Below are positions 36,699 through 44,656 of a stretch of DNA of 64,000 bases, piece by piece. Within the stretch, counting starts at the first letter, position 1. Each line of letters begins with the position of its first letter. The DNA lies in NCBI RefSeq assembly GCF_000717645.1, contig NZ_JNZZ01000008.1, positions 386,895-450,894 on the forward strand, read 5' to 3'. A program made the translations under genes and the position numbers. The DNA comes from Streptomyces californicus. GTDB lineage: Bacteria; Actinomycetota; Actinomycetes; Streptomycetales; Streptomycetaceae. The notes below the pieces were generated by a model, which saw nothing but the letters and a program-made list of their open reading frames with translations, was not told the origin of the DNA and searched no databases.

Positions 36699-37448
36699 AT
36701 GACGGTTCTCAGGTTTCTCGGCACCACCAGTGACGACGGGGATGGCCCCACCCTCTACGAGGTTGAGGGCTCCACCGACGTGCTCGTTCAGGGCGAGCGA
36801 GCGACCGACCCCGCCCAGCTTGCCCAACTCCGTGACGTGAAGGCGAGTGAGCCGTTCGTCCTCATGCCACGCGATCTCTTGGCCCGTTTCGCCCCACGCG
36901 CCCCGGCGGCCGGGACGGTCCCGTTCTCCGAGATCGCGCCGCTGTTCCGTGAGTTCCGCCATACCGCGTTCCGCCTGGAGACCCGACGGGGATACGCCTC
37001 CGACCGCAACAGCTCGAAGTGGGAGCGGTGGAAGGGGGGCGCGGACATCTCGGCCGAGCCGGACAACGCGTGGCGCGAGAACGTCCGTAAGCAGACTGCG
37101 CAAGGGAAGCGGTTCGAGCGGGTCAGGCTCGTTGATCAGCCCCTCACGGAGGGGCAGCAGTTCCTTCTGGCCAGCGGATTGAGCAACGTGGCCGCCGGCG
37201 AGGACATCCGCAATCTGCCGAGGGCACAGGCGTCCCGACTGGGCCTTCCGGAATACGACTTCTGGCTCTTCGACTCCCGGCTGGTCGCCCGCTTCGTATT
37301 CGCGGAGGACGATACGACTCTCGGCGTCATCCTCAGCGAAGACCCGGCCGAGGTCGCCTTCGCCTGCCAAGTACGAGACGCGGCCTGGCATCATGCGACG
37401 CCCACTGCTGACTTCTCGGCTCGGCTCGGGGGACTGGAACCGCAGTGA
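36699..37448 (+). CDS. DUF6879 family protein (second copy)
   Basis: A 249-residue protein with the DUF6879 pattern FREFRHTAFRLETRRGYAS, then FERVRLVDQPLTEGQQFLLASG, LGLPEYDFWLFDSRLVARFVF and a helical end. Compared with the copy at 32539 it has an N-terminal extension of about 85 residues (MTVLRFLGTTSDDGDG). GCGGAGGGCG precedes the ATG. A short ORF resembling the start of an XRE regulator overlaps its stop, the usual partner position. Function unknown. Confidence 0.8.
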   Translation: MTVLRFLGTTSDDGDGPTLYEVEGSTDVLVQGERATDPAQLAQLRDVKASEPFVLMPRDLLARFAPRAPAAGTVPFSEIAPLFREFRHTAFRLETRRGYASDRNSSKWERWKGGADISAEPDNAWRENVRKQTAQGKRFERVRLVDQPLTEGQQFLLASGLSNVAAGEDIRNLPRAQASRLGLPEYDFWLFDSRLVARFVFAEDDTTLGVILSEDPAEVAFACQVRDAAWHHATPTADFSARLGGLEPQ

Positions 37449-37660
37449 CGACCGAACTTGCAGAGGAGCGCCGCGTATACGAGGCGCCGGCGCCTCCTCC
37501 GAGTGGCTGGCCTTGGGAGCGATCACAGGCTTTCCGGGCTGGGACCTGTCGGGTCAGGAGGTTCCCCGGGCGGGGCGGTGTGGCTGTTGTGCGTACAGCA
37601 CTTCTGCGGCAGCTCATGCCGGTGGGGCGGGTGGTCGCGTCGTTCGGTGGTCGCGCCTAG
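37445..37660 (+). pseudogene. Remnant of an XRE-type regulator behind DUF6879
   Basis: A 71-residue ORF that overlaps the DUF6879 stop by GTGA. The segment GWPWERSQAFRAGTCRVRRFP looks like a decayed helix-turn-helix of the kind LGWERSQVSRxETGRV, but the rest is not protein-like. The position fits the XRE partner usually found here. It is probably non-functional. Confidence 0.4.
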
Positions 37661-37669
37661 CCTCGACGT

Positions 37670-38317
37670 GTGAAGACGTTCGTGTTCGACATCGGTGAGA
37701 CCCTTGTTCGCGACGACCGCTACTGGGGTTCGTGGGCCGACTGGCTCGGCACGCCCCGGCACACCCTGTCCGCCCTGGTAAGTGCCGTGACAGCGCGGGG
37801 GCTCGATAACTCCGAAGCGTTGAGGCTGGTGAGGCCGGGCATCGACATCTCGGCCGAGTACGCCGCCCGTGAGGCCGCCGGCTGCGGGGAATACCTGGAC
37901 GAGAGCGACCTGTACGAAGACGTTCGCCCTGCGCTCGCGGCTCTCCGTCGGCTCGGGATGCGTGTTGTCGTCGCCGGTAACCAGACCGTACGCGCGGGCG
38001 AGTTGCTTCGGGCGCTCGAACTGCCCGCCGATCTCGTTACGACCTCTCAGGAGTGGGGTTGTGCCAAGCCTTCGGAGGAGTTCTTCGCGAAAGTTCTGAA
38101 AGCGTCCGGCGCTTCCGCGAACGACACCGTTTACGTCGGTGACCATCCCGCGAACGACACGTTCCCCGCAGCCAAGGCTGGGTTGCGCACTGCGCACATC
38201 CGCCGCGGGCCTTGGGGGCGCCTCTGGGGCGGCGACAGCACTGTTCACGCGGCTGCCGACTGGGTGGTCCAGTCGCTTGAGGACCTTGTCGAGGTCGTCG
38301 CGAAGGAGAGGAACTGA
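37670..38317 (+). CDS. HAD-superfamily hydrolase, copy 1
   Basis: A 215-residue HAD-IA-like protein. Motif I is FVFDIGETLV, so the usual second Asp (DxD) is Gly. Motif II is in VVVAGNQTVRAGELLRALEL (with Asn-Gln-Thr), motif III the Lys in WGCAKPSEEFF, and motif IV VYVGDHPANDTF. The cap begins YWGSWADWLGTPRHTLSALV. Loss of the second Asp suggests a reaction other than ordinary phosphatase turnover. It starts with GTG. It is paralogous to the next gene over its entire length. Confidence 0.85.
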   Translation: MKTFVFDIGETLVRDDRYWGSWADWLGTPRHTLSALVSAVTARGLDNSEALRLVRPGIDISAEYAAREAAGCGEYLDESDLYEDVRPALAALRRLGMRVVVAGNQTVRAGELLRALELPADLVTTSQEWGCAKPSEEFFAKVLKASGASANDTVYVGDHPANDTFPAAKAGLRTAHIRRGPWGRLWGGDSTVHAAADWVVQSLEDLVEVVAKERN

Positions 38318-38442
38318 CCCTTACGCCTCATGGCATGCGTACGGTCAGTGAGCCCCCCGATAGCCCGCAGGGGATTGGCAGGGCCACCGCGCAGGGCGGT
38401 TCACCCAGATCGCGAGCGGTACTCGCCGTCTACGATCGCAGC

Positions 38443-39105
38443 ATGATTCGTGCCGTGGTGTTCGATGTCGGAGAGTGCTTGGTCGATGAGACGCGTGAAT
38501 ACGGCACCTGGGCCGACTGGCTTGGGGTTCCGCGTCATACCTTCGCTGCGCAGTTCGGGGCGGTGATCGCCCAAGGCCGGGACTATCGCGAGACGTTTCA
38601 CGTGTTCCGTCCTGGGTTTGATCTTTATGCCGAGCGGGAGGCTCGGGCTGCGGCCGGACGGCCGGAGCACTTCGACGAGTCGGATCTCTACCCGGACGTG
38701 CGTGACACTCTCCGGGCCTTGCGGGCTGATGGCCTGTGGCTCGGCATCGCCGGCAACCAGACGGTTCGTGCTGGTGGCATCCTGCGGGAGATGTTCACCC
38801 AAGATGTCGATCTGATCGGCACGTCCGACGACTGGGGCGCGTCCAAGCCTGACCCCGAGTTCTTCGTGCGAGTCGCTGAAGTTTTCCCGGCCGAACCTCA
38901 AGAGATCCTGTATGTCGGCGACCGCGTCGACAACGACCTACGGCCGGCGGTTGCGGCGGGTATGCGTACCGCGCTGGTGCACCGTGGTCCTTGGGCCACG
39001 ATTCAGTGGGAGACAGAGGAAGCCAGGAGGCTCCCCACCTTCCGGGTGGAGAGCCTCCTGGAGCTGTCGCCTCTGATTGCGCACTTCAACGCGCGAGAGC
39101 GCTGA
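38443..39105 (+). CDS. HAD-superfamily hydrolase, copy 2
   Basis: A 220-residue paralogue of the preceding gene (motif I VVFDVGECLVDE, cap YGTWADWLGVPRHTFAAQF, IAGNQTVRAGGILREMF, WGASKPDPEFF, LYVGDRVDNDL). It again has Gly in place of the second catalytic Asp. I chose the ATG at 38443, which fits the conserved N-terminus; the frame is open back to 38335 without similarity. The two genes are separated by 125 nt and are probably an old tandem duplication. Confidence 0.85.
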   Translation: MIRAVVFDVGECLVDETREYGTWADWLGVPRHTFAAQFGAVIAQGRDYRETFHVFRPGFDLYAEREARAAAGRPEHFDESDLYPDVRDTLRALRADGLWLGIAGNQTVRAGGILREMFTQDVDLIGTSDDWGASKPDPEFFVRVAEVFPAEPQEILYVGDRVDNDLRPAVAAGMRTALVHRGPWATIQWETEEARRLPTFRVESLLELSPLIAHFNARER

Positions 39106-39290
39106 CGGTCGTAGACCAGTCGTACAGTCGCTCGTCCAACTCCCGCACACAAGGCAGAGTTTGGTGGGGCACCAAGCTCTGCCGGACCTCGCGCACTCGA
39201 TCCATCCCCGTTGCGTACCAGGTGCGCTTCAACTGGTCGAGCGCCTTGATGGCGTATTGGCACGCTGCCTCGGGGGCGCCCGAAGCGCGT
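39086..39290 (-). pseudogene. C-terminal fragment of an XRE/TPR-type transcriptional regulator
   Basis: On the minus strand the frame ending at 39086 reads AIKALDQLKRTWYATGMDRV and VREVRQSLVPHQTLPCVREL, then DERLYDW. This is the typical end of Streptomyces XRE regulators with a helical C-terminal domain. No N-terminal part is present upstream on this strand. It overlaps the 3' end of the second HAD gene and is probably a relic. Confidence 0.45.
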
Positions 39291-39292
39291 TG

Positions 39293-39388
39293 GTGACGGA
39301 CCTGGCGGACGTGCATGCGCTGTGCCGGTGTTCGGAGTGCGTCTGCCCGTGTCACGGGATGCCTGCGGATCTGCGGCAGCCCGGGTGA
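39293..39388 (+). CDS. Cys-rich micro-protein (31 aa), first of four overlapping ORFs
   Basis: A 31-residue ORF from GTG 39293 with the dense metal-binding-like segment CRCSECVCPCH. The stop overlaps the GTG of the next ORF in a GTGA box. On its own it would be doubtful. The cysteine pattern and its place at the head of a chain of four coupled ORFs make it worth recording. No strong Shine-Dalgarno is visible. Confidence 0.4.
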   Translation: MTDLADVHALCRCSECVCPCHGMPADLRQPG

Positions 39389-39606
39389 GCGTGCGGCTGT
39401 CGGCTACGGAAGTCCGTACGTGTGAGGCGTGTTGGCAGGGGCCGGTGACCGCCGCACGGCACACCGTTCGGGGTCGGGGCCTGCTGTGCCGGGCCTGCGC
39501 GGAGAGCGGGCGTCCGCGGCGAGTCGATCTGTTTCCGCCGTACGGGATTTACCGGTTGGGCCATTCGGCACGTCAGCCGGAAGCGTTGAACAGAGGAGCT
39601 GAATGA
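39385..39606 (+). CDS. Small zinc-ribbon-like protein (73 aa)
   Basis: A 73-residue ORF with two CxxC knuckles (TCEACWQG and LLCRACAESG) about 20 residues apart, a treble-clef or zinc-ribbon spacing. The start overlaps the preceding ORF (GTGA), and the stop overlaps the next start (ATGATGA). Family not recognised. An upstream in-frame GTG at 39322 is also open. It may be a metal-binding adaptor for the peptide or methyltransferase encoded downstream; that is inference. Confidence 0.5.
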   Translation: MSVRLSATEVRTCEACWQGPVTAARHTVRGRGLLCRACAESGRPRRVDLFPPYGIYRLGHSARQPEALNRGAE

Positions 39607-39737
39607 TGACGGTTGAGTCCTCTCAGGCCGAGGCGGGGAAGCACGGCGGTCCTCCGTCGGACAAGCCGTGGACGCCGCCCTCGGAGCCCAAGCCTTCGCC
39701 GGACGGCAGCCGCCCGCAGTTCGTGCCGCAGCCGTGA
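39603..39737 (+). CDS. 44-aa candidate RiPP precursor (imiditide-like) with an Asp-Gly site
   Basis: A short ORF with an excellent ribosome site (AGAGGAG, 5-8 nt before two consecutive ATG codons). The peptide is Pro/Gly/Ser-rich: ESSQAEAGKHGGPPSDKPW, then TPPSEPKPSPDGSRPQFVPQP in two parts, with a single Asp34-Gly35. Its stop overlaps the start of a PCMT-family methyltransferase (GTGA). In imiditides and graspetides, PCMT homologues methylate a precursor Asp, often in Asp-Gly, to form an aspartimide. The gene pair fits this, but no characterised homologue was recognised. Confidence 0.6.
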   Translation: MMTVESSQAEAGKHGGPPSDKPWTPPSEPKPSPDGSRPQFVPQP

Positions 39738-40855
39738 GGGGCGATCCCGGGGTGCGTACGTATGCCGATCTGGTGGGCGAGTTGGCCGATCGCGGGTTGC
39801 TCGCCGGCCGGTGGCGGCAGGTCTTCGAGGCTGTGCCGCGACGCGAGTTCGTTCCGGCCGAGGTGTGGAGACAGCTCCCGGACCGGTGCGTGTCGGTGGT
39901 GGGAGCGGACGCCTGGGGGGCGCTCGTGAACAGTGACGAGCCGATCGTGACGCAGCTTGACTACGGGGTAGTGGGCGGGCCAGGCGTGGCCACGTCGTCG
40001 AACTCGATGCCGTCGATGGTGGCCCGCATGCTCGGCCTGCTCGACGTGGAGAACGGAGTGCAGGTCCTGGAGATCGGGACCGGTACGGGCTATGTCGCCG
40101 CGTTGTTGTGCGAGCGGCTCGGGGCCGACATGGTCCACAGCGTCGAGGTGGATCCGGCCGTGGCCGGGCGGGCGGCCGACGCCTTGGCCCGAGCGGGCTA
40201 CCGGCCGCATCTACGGGTGGGGGACGGTGAGCAGGCGTGGCCGGGACTGGGGTTGGTGGACCGGCTGATCGCGACGTGCGCGTTGCGTTTCGTCCCGCAC
40301 GCCCTGTTGCGGCAGGTGAGGCCCGGTGGGCTGGTGGTGGCGCCGCTTGCACGGGATTTCTGGTCGGGGGCGCTGGTTCGGCTACGGGTTCAGGGGGACG
40401 GCAGCGCGGTCGGGCCGTTCTGCGGCGGGGCCACGTACATGCCGATGCGCTCGCACCGCGTGCCCGATCTGCATGAGGTACGGGGGAGGGGGCGAGCGCG
40501 GGCGGCTGGTCTGGACCCGGCCCGGTTGCTGGACCTCGGGTTCGCGTTGTTCGCGGGGGCGCGACTGCCCGGTGTGCGGATGGTTCACCAGAGTGTCGCC
40601 GGTGGCGGGGTGCGCGTGTGGGTGACGAGCGAGGTCGGTGGCGCTTCGACGGCTTCGGGAGAGGAGGTGTGGCAGTACGGGATCGGGCTGCTGTGGGAGG
40701 AGATCGAGCAGACCTGGTGGGAGTACGAGTCGGCCGGTCGCCCTGGTGCGGAGGAGTTCGGGTTGACGGTGACTGGCCGGGGTCAGCAGGTGTGGTTGCG
40801 GGACCCGGGCGGGATCATCGGGACGGGGGAGGGGGAGTACCCGCGCGGGGTGTGA
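39734..40855 (+). CDS. PCMT-family protein O-methyltransferase with C-terminal extension
   Basis: A 373-residue SAM-dependent methyltransferase of the protein-L-isoaspartate type. The N-terminal helix ELADRGLLAGRWRQVFEAVPRREFVP leads to the substrate-loop region (TSSNSMPSMVARMLGLL), and SAM motif I is VQVLEIGTGTGYVAALLCE near residue 112, with VHSVEVDP after it. About 150 residues beyond the normal repair enzyme (to WWEYESAGRPGAEEFGLTVTG) match the extended RiPP-associated members. I infer that it modifies the 44-aa peptide encoded just before it. No ATP-grasp, lanthionine or lasso enzyme is adjacent. Confidence 0.85.
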   Translation: MRGDPGVRTYADLVGELADRGLLAGRWRQVFEAVPRREFVPAEVWRQLPDRCVSVVGADAWGALVNSDEPIVTQLDYGVVGGPGVATSSNSMPSMVARMLGLLDVENGVQVLEIGTGTGYVAALLCERLGADMVHSVEVDPAVAGRAADALARAGYRPHLRVGDGEQAWPGLGLVDRLIATCALRFVPHALLRQVRPGGLVVAPLARDFWSGALVRLRVQGDGSAVGPFCGGATYMPMRSHRVPDLHEVRGRGRARAAGLDPARLLDLGFALFAGARLPGVRMVHQSVAGGGVRVWVTSEVGGASTASGEEVWQYGIGLLWEEIEQTWWEYESAGRPGAEEFGLTVTGRGQQVWLRDPGGIIGTGEGEYPRGV

Positions 40856-40878
40856 CCTGCCACTTTGCTCGGGGCGCA

Positions 40879-41151
40879 GGGGCCACCCCCGTGTGAGCGG
40901 GGACCACACGACCACCTGCTCGATCACGGCGGCGAGGCCGGGACCACCCCCGCGTGCGCGGGGACCACCAGAAGCCTCACCGGCGGTGGGCGACCGGGGC
41001 AGGACCACCCCCGCGTGCGCGGGGACCACGCCACGCCCACGGCGGCTGCTCCTGCGGCGGGGGGAACACCCCCGCGTGCGCGGGGACCACTACGTCGACC
41101 ACCCGGGCACCGCCCCGCACCCGGGAACACCCCCGCGTGCGCGAGGACCAC
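40879..41151 (-). CRISPR. CRISPR array 2, five repeats and four 32-nt spacers
   Basis: Repeats of 29 nt start at 40879, 40940, 41001, 41062 and 41123; all four spacers are 32 nt. The repeat is the same as in array 1, with GGGAACAC in the two leader-proximal copies. The leftmost repeat is the most degenerate and carries the same TGAG substitution as the leftmost repeat of array 1. The leader is at the high-coordinate side. ORFs that read PRARGPP or HPRVRGDH across the array are artefacts of the repeat. Confidence 0.96.
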
Positions 41152-41240
41152 CCTTCGTGACCTGGGGGTTTAGGTGGCGGGAAGGCGGTTTTTGCTTACT
41201 TCTTGAGGAATCGGCATAGCTCGCCTTCCGTCGCAAAGTG
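41152..41240 (-). promoter_or_regulatory. CRISPR leader 2
   Basis: CCTTCGTGACCTGG and GGTTTAGGTGGCGG, then CGGTTTTTGCTTACTTCTTG: most positions match leader 1 for about 80 nt. The remaining gap to 41392 shows no gene. Confidence 0.8.
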
Positions 41241-41392
41241 GTCACGTGTGGTTCGGCTGTTGCCCATTCTGCCCGCTGCCGGTCCTATCTGGGTCTGGCT
41301 TCGGCGGGTGGGCTGCGGTTCTGCTCTCTGTGGGGCTGGTCCTGGGGATGCGGTGTGTCTGTTCTGCCTAACGGGGGTTCTTGGGGCGGGGG

Positions 41393-42512
41393 TTATACGG
41401 GTTTGAGGAGGTTGCGGAGGTTGGTGATGTGGGCTTTGACGGCGGCGATCTCGTCCGGGGTGGGGGTGGTGGGGTCGCTGTCGTGGGTGTGTGCGTGGTG
41501 GCAGGGGCGGCAGAGGCCGTCGGGGAGGGCCCCGGGTGGTCCTGGGCGGCGGCAGTTGGTGCATTCGACCAGTAGCGCTTCGTGGGTCGGTTCCTTGGTG
41601 TCCGGTGATCGGGCTTCTGTCGTCGTGGGGATGTGGGGTGGGATTTTGCCGGTGAGGCGGTGGTGGAGGAGGCCGGCGGGGGAGTCGATGTGGGTGGGGA
41701 GTCCTGCGGTGAGGGCGGTGGTCAGGTAGTCCACGCTCACGCCGCGTGCCAGCCAGGCGGATGCGAGAGGTTCGAGGGTGGTGCAGTCCGCTGCGGAGAG
41801 TGCGAGGCGGTGGTCGTTACGGCCCAGGCGCGCCAGCGCCAAGTAGGCGTCGGACGGGACGGGTTCGGGTGTGGCCTGGAAGGTTGCCGGGGTCTCGCCA
41901 GCGGTAGGGGGCGCCTGTACGGGTGCCGCAGTCGGGGCCGCCGGTGCGCGCTCCGGGTCAGGGACGGCCGCTGCATCCGCCACGTCCTCGGTGGTCCGGG
42001 GCTGATCGCGGTGAGGGGGCCCGTGCGAGGCTGACGCCGGGGTCGGGGTGCGTTGCTGTGGTACGGCGGTGGCGGCCTCAGGGGTCGGCTGCGCGGCCTG
42101 GGCTTGCGTCGGCGTGGACGGCTGTTCACGCTTTTCGGCCGTGGTGCAGGGTGTCAGTGCTCCCGTGGAAGGCGTCCAAGACGGCGTGGGTGCGGCCACG
42201 TCTGCTGGGGTGATGGTCTGGGTGGCGTGGGCCGTGGCCAAGTAGGCGTTCCACCACTCGTTGTCGCGTGCCGTGCGGGACCAGAACGTGCGGAAGGTCC
42301 AGCGGACTTCGCCGCCCTTGCCCTTGGCTGCGCCTGCACCCGTGCCCGTGCCCGTGCCCGTGGTGAGTCTGGAGCGGACTCGGCGGAGGTGGCCCGCGAC
42401 GGAGAGGCTGTTCAGCGAGGTGCCGATGGCCTGCTGGCCGTACAGGGGCCATCGGGTAGGCGTGGGAGATCACGGGAGCGGGCGGGACAGGGCTAAGGTG
42501 CTGAGTAGCCAT
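41393..42512 (-). pseudogene. Streptomyces helix-turn-helix-type protein, internally deleted or frameshifted
   Basis: The C-terminal part reads well in one frame: YLALARLGRNDHRLALSAAD, WLARGVSVDYLTTALTAGL, then ECTNCRRPGPPGALPDGLCRPC, a zinc-knuckle end. Upstream the same frame continues (YGQQAIGTSLNSLSVAGHL, VRWTFRTFWSRTARDNEWW) to a stop codon near 42470 with no proper start. The expected N-terminus MATQHLSPVPPAPVISHAYP begins at 42512 in another frame. The two join around 42450, where the DNA-binding part of the family should be. I infer a deletion that also shifts the frame. Confidence 0.55.
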
Positions 42513-42991
42513 GGGATCGGTCTTTCGTAGGGGACGATCTTGTGGTTAGGCCCCGGCGCGGTGTGCGAAACCGCGTTGGGGTCGTTTTGGTTGTGCTCGC
42601 ACCGTAAACAGTCGTCACGCTCCGCCGCAAGCTGTCACCATTAGTCATATTTGCTGGCCGTGACGGGGTAGGGAGGGCGGGGAGGGTTTACCCAACCCCC
42701 CCTGTACTGCCGCCCGGTTAAAGAAGGCGCTCGAACCTCGGGGCTCGTGTCTTGACGCCTGAGACCCGGGACCCGAGCTTCGGGGCTGAGCCTGTGTTCC
42801 GTACTTCCCACGAGTCAACCGAACCGTCCGAAGCCCGGGGCGCAACGCTCGAAGTCCGGGTCCCGGGGCTTGGGGCCCGAGGCTCGGGATGCGGGGCGGT
42901 TCGGGACTGGCGCTCTTCATCGCATCGGCGGTACGTGGACGGGCCGGTGCACCCTGCGGCCGGGCAAGATCGGGAGCGGTAGCCTCTGGCC
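42513..42991. other. Gene-free stretch with iterated GC-rich motifs
   Basis: About 480 nt without a supported gene. From 42725 to 42900 short variants of CGAGCTTCGGGGC and CGAAGCCCGGGGC recur in both orientations and could fold into several hairpins. The part at 42590-42660 is AT-richer and may hold a promoter for the minus-strand gene. Confidence 0.4.
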
Positions 42992-43768
42992 ATGTCCGAG
43001 ACATCGGTGACGCGCTTCTACGACGAGTTGGCCGACGGCTACCACCTGATCTACTCGGACTGGGACGCCAGCATGCGTCGGCAAGGGAATGCTCTCCACG
43101 CTCTGATCGGCGACGACCGCGGTGAAGTGCTCGACTGCTCCTGCGGCATCGGTACGCAAGCGATCGGGCTGGCGATGCGGGGGCACCGTGTCACCGGTAC
43201 TGATCTCAGCCCCCGCGCCGCCGCTCGCGCCGGTCGGGAGGCGGAGCGCAGGAACCTCGGGCTGCGGGTTGCAGCCGCCGATATGCGGCAACTTCCGTTT
43301 GGTGGCGGCCGATTCGACGTTGCGGTCTGCGCTGACAACTCTCTTCCCCACCTGCTGACCGAGCACGATGTGCGCGCGGCCCTGACCGAGATGCGCCGTG
43401 TGCTGCGTCCCGATGGGCTGCTGCTGGTCAGCACACGACCGTACGACGAGCTGCTGCGCGACCGGCCCGCCTCGACGCCTCCGCAGGTTCACCAGGCCGG
43501 AGATCGTTCCGACGACGGAGGGCGGTCCGTCACCTTTCAGCTCTGGCACTGGCACGAGGACGGCGAGCACTACGACTTGGAGCACTTCCAGCTCCTCCCG
43601 GAAGGCGGAGAATGGCGCGTCCGGACGCGCCGCACGACCTACTGGGCCCTCAGCCAGGATCGGCTGACCCGCCTGGCTGCCGAGGCCGGCTTCAGCGATG
43701 TCCAGTGGCGGCTGCCGCAGGAGACCGGCTTCTTCCAGCCGCTGCTTGTGGCCCGCGCGGACGCATAG
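42992..43768 (+). CDS. Class I SAM-dependent methyltransferase (glycine N-methyltransferase-like)
   Basis: A 258-residue Rossmann-fold methyltransferase. It starts with VTRFYDELADGYHLIYSDWDASMRRQGNAL; SAM motif I is VLDCSCGIGTQAIGLAMRGH, then VTGTDLSPRAAARAGREAE, the acidic AAADMRQLPF and VLRPDGLLLVSTRPYDE. The FYDELADxYHLIYxDW start and the CSCGIGTQ motif resemble glycine/sarcosine N-methyltransferases, but the substrate cannot be read from sequence. Confidence 0.87.
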   Translation: MSETSVTRFYDELADGYHLIYSDWDASMRRQGNALHALIGDDRGEVLDCSCGIGTQAIGLAMRGHRVTGTDLSPRAAARAGREAERRNLGLRVAAADMRQLPFGGGRFDVAVCADNSLPHLLTEHDVRAALTEMRRVLRPDGLLLVSTRPYDELLRDRPASTPPQVHQAGDRSDDGGRSVTFQLWHWHEDGEHYDLEHFQLLPEGGEWRVRTRRTTYWALSQDRLTRLAAEAGFSDVQWRLPQETGFFQPLLVARADA

Positions 43769-43927
43769 CGCTCCCTCCGGCGGTCGGCCCGCCCCACCGC
43801 CTCGCCCGTCGCACGTGAGGTCGGCAGTGCGGAGGTCGGCAGGGTAGAGGGGGCGGCAGTGGAGATGGGGACGGCATCCTGTCGGTCTTTCCTGGCGTGC
43901 GGAAAGTGGAACGGCAGCCGACTCGTT

Positions 43928-44479
43928 CTACCTCGGCGGGTCCTCGCCCGTCAGGCCGTCGATCGACTCGCGGATGAGGTCGGCGTGGCCGGTGTGGCGG
44001 GCGTACTCCTCCAGGAGATCGAGGAGGATACGGCGGAGGTTGGGGCGTTCGCCGGTGCGGGTGGTGTATGCGCCCGGCTGGTCCAAGCCGCCCTCGGCGA
44101 GGGCCTTCTCGATGAGGGCCCGCGAACGGGTGACCGACTCCTGCCAGAGCGCGCGCAGTTGCTCCGGGGTGTCCTCGGCCGCCGAACGGTAGTCCCAGTC
44201 GGGGGTGGTCTCCCAGTCGACGGTGTTCCAGGGCGGGCCGACCGGGGTGTTGAGCCACAGCCGCGCGAAGTGGCTGTTCTCCACGTGGGCCAGGTGCTTG
44301 AGGAGGCCGCCCAGGGTGATCGTGGACGTGCCGAGCGTGGCGCGGAGGCCCGAGGCGTCAAGACCGGAGCACTTCCAGGCCAGGGTGGCCCGTTGGCGTT
44401 CCAGGGCTCCGACGATGGCCGCCGCCTCCGTGCCGGCGAGGGGAGGTTCCGGCCATGCCTCTGCTGTGTGCTCGGTCAT
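43928..44479 (-). CDS. DinB-superfamily protein (DUF664)
   Basis: A 183-residue four-helix protein. Two of the usual metal-binding histidines are visible in LLKHLAHVENSHFARLW, and the third in EEYARHTGHADLIRESIDGLTGE. Members resemble mycothiol-dependent or bacillithiol-transfer enzymes. It is a lone gene with a good ATG start. The substrate is unknown. Confidence 0.85.
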   Translation of the reverse strand: MTEHTAEAWPEPPLAGTEAAAIVGALERQRATLAWKCSGLDASGLRATLGTSTITLGGLLKHLAHVENSHFARLWLNTPVGPPWNTVDWETTPDWDYRSAAEDTPEQLRALWQESVTRSRALIEKALAEGGLDQPGAYTTRTGERPNLRRILLDLLEEYARHTGHADLIRESIDGLTGEDPPR

Positions 44480-44656
44480 GGGCGCTGACCCTAGCGAACG
44501 TGGCTCGCGCGCGGAGGAGTGGTGGCGAAGTGGGGCGTACGTCTGATGGGAGAGGCCCGCCGGGCGCCTTCGTCGGGCGGCGCACCGGGGCCTTCTCGCA
44601 TGCTCGGCGCGGTGGTGCGGGGTGCGCCGGTCGGTCTTCGGGGGCGGGCTCGGGCG

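Noticed and set aside
40865..41219. ORFs across array 2 with repeated PRARGPP, HPRVRGDH or similar motifs
   Set aside because: The repeats of these peptides are translations of the CRISPR repeat; the 61-nt period shifts the frame from unit to unit.
42725..42900. Iterated CGAGCTTCGGGGC motifs as a third CRISPR array or an attachment site
   Set aside because: Unit length and spacing are irregular and there is no repeat/spacer layout, tRNA end or integrase gene.
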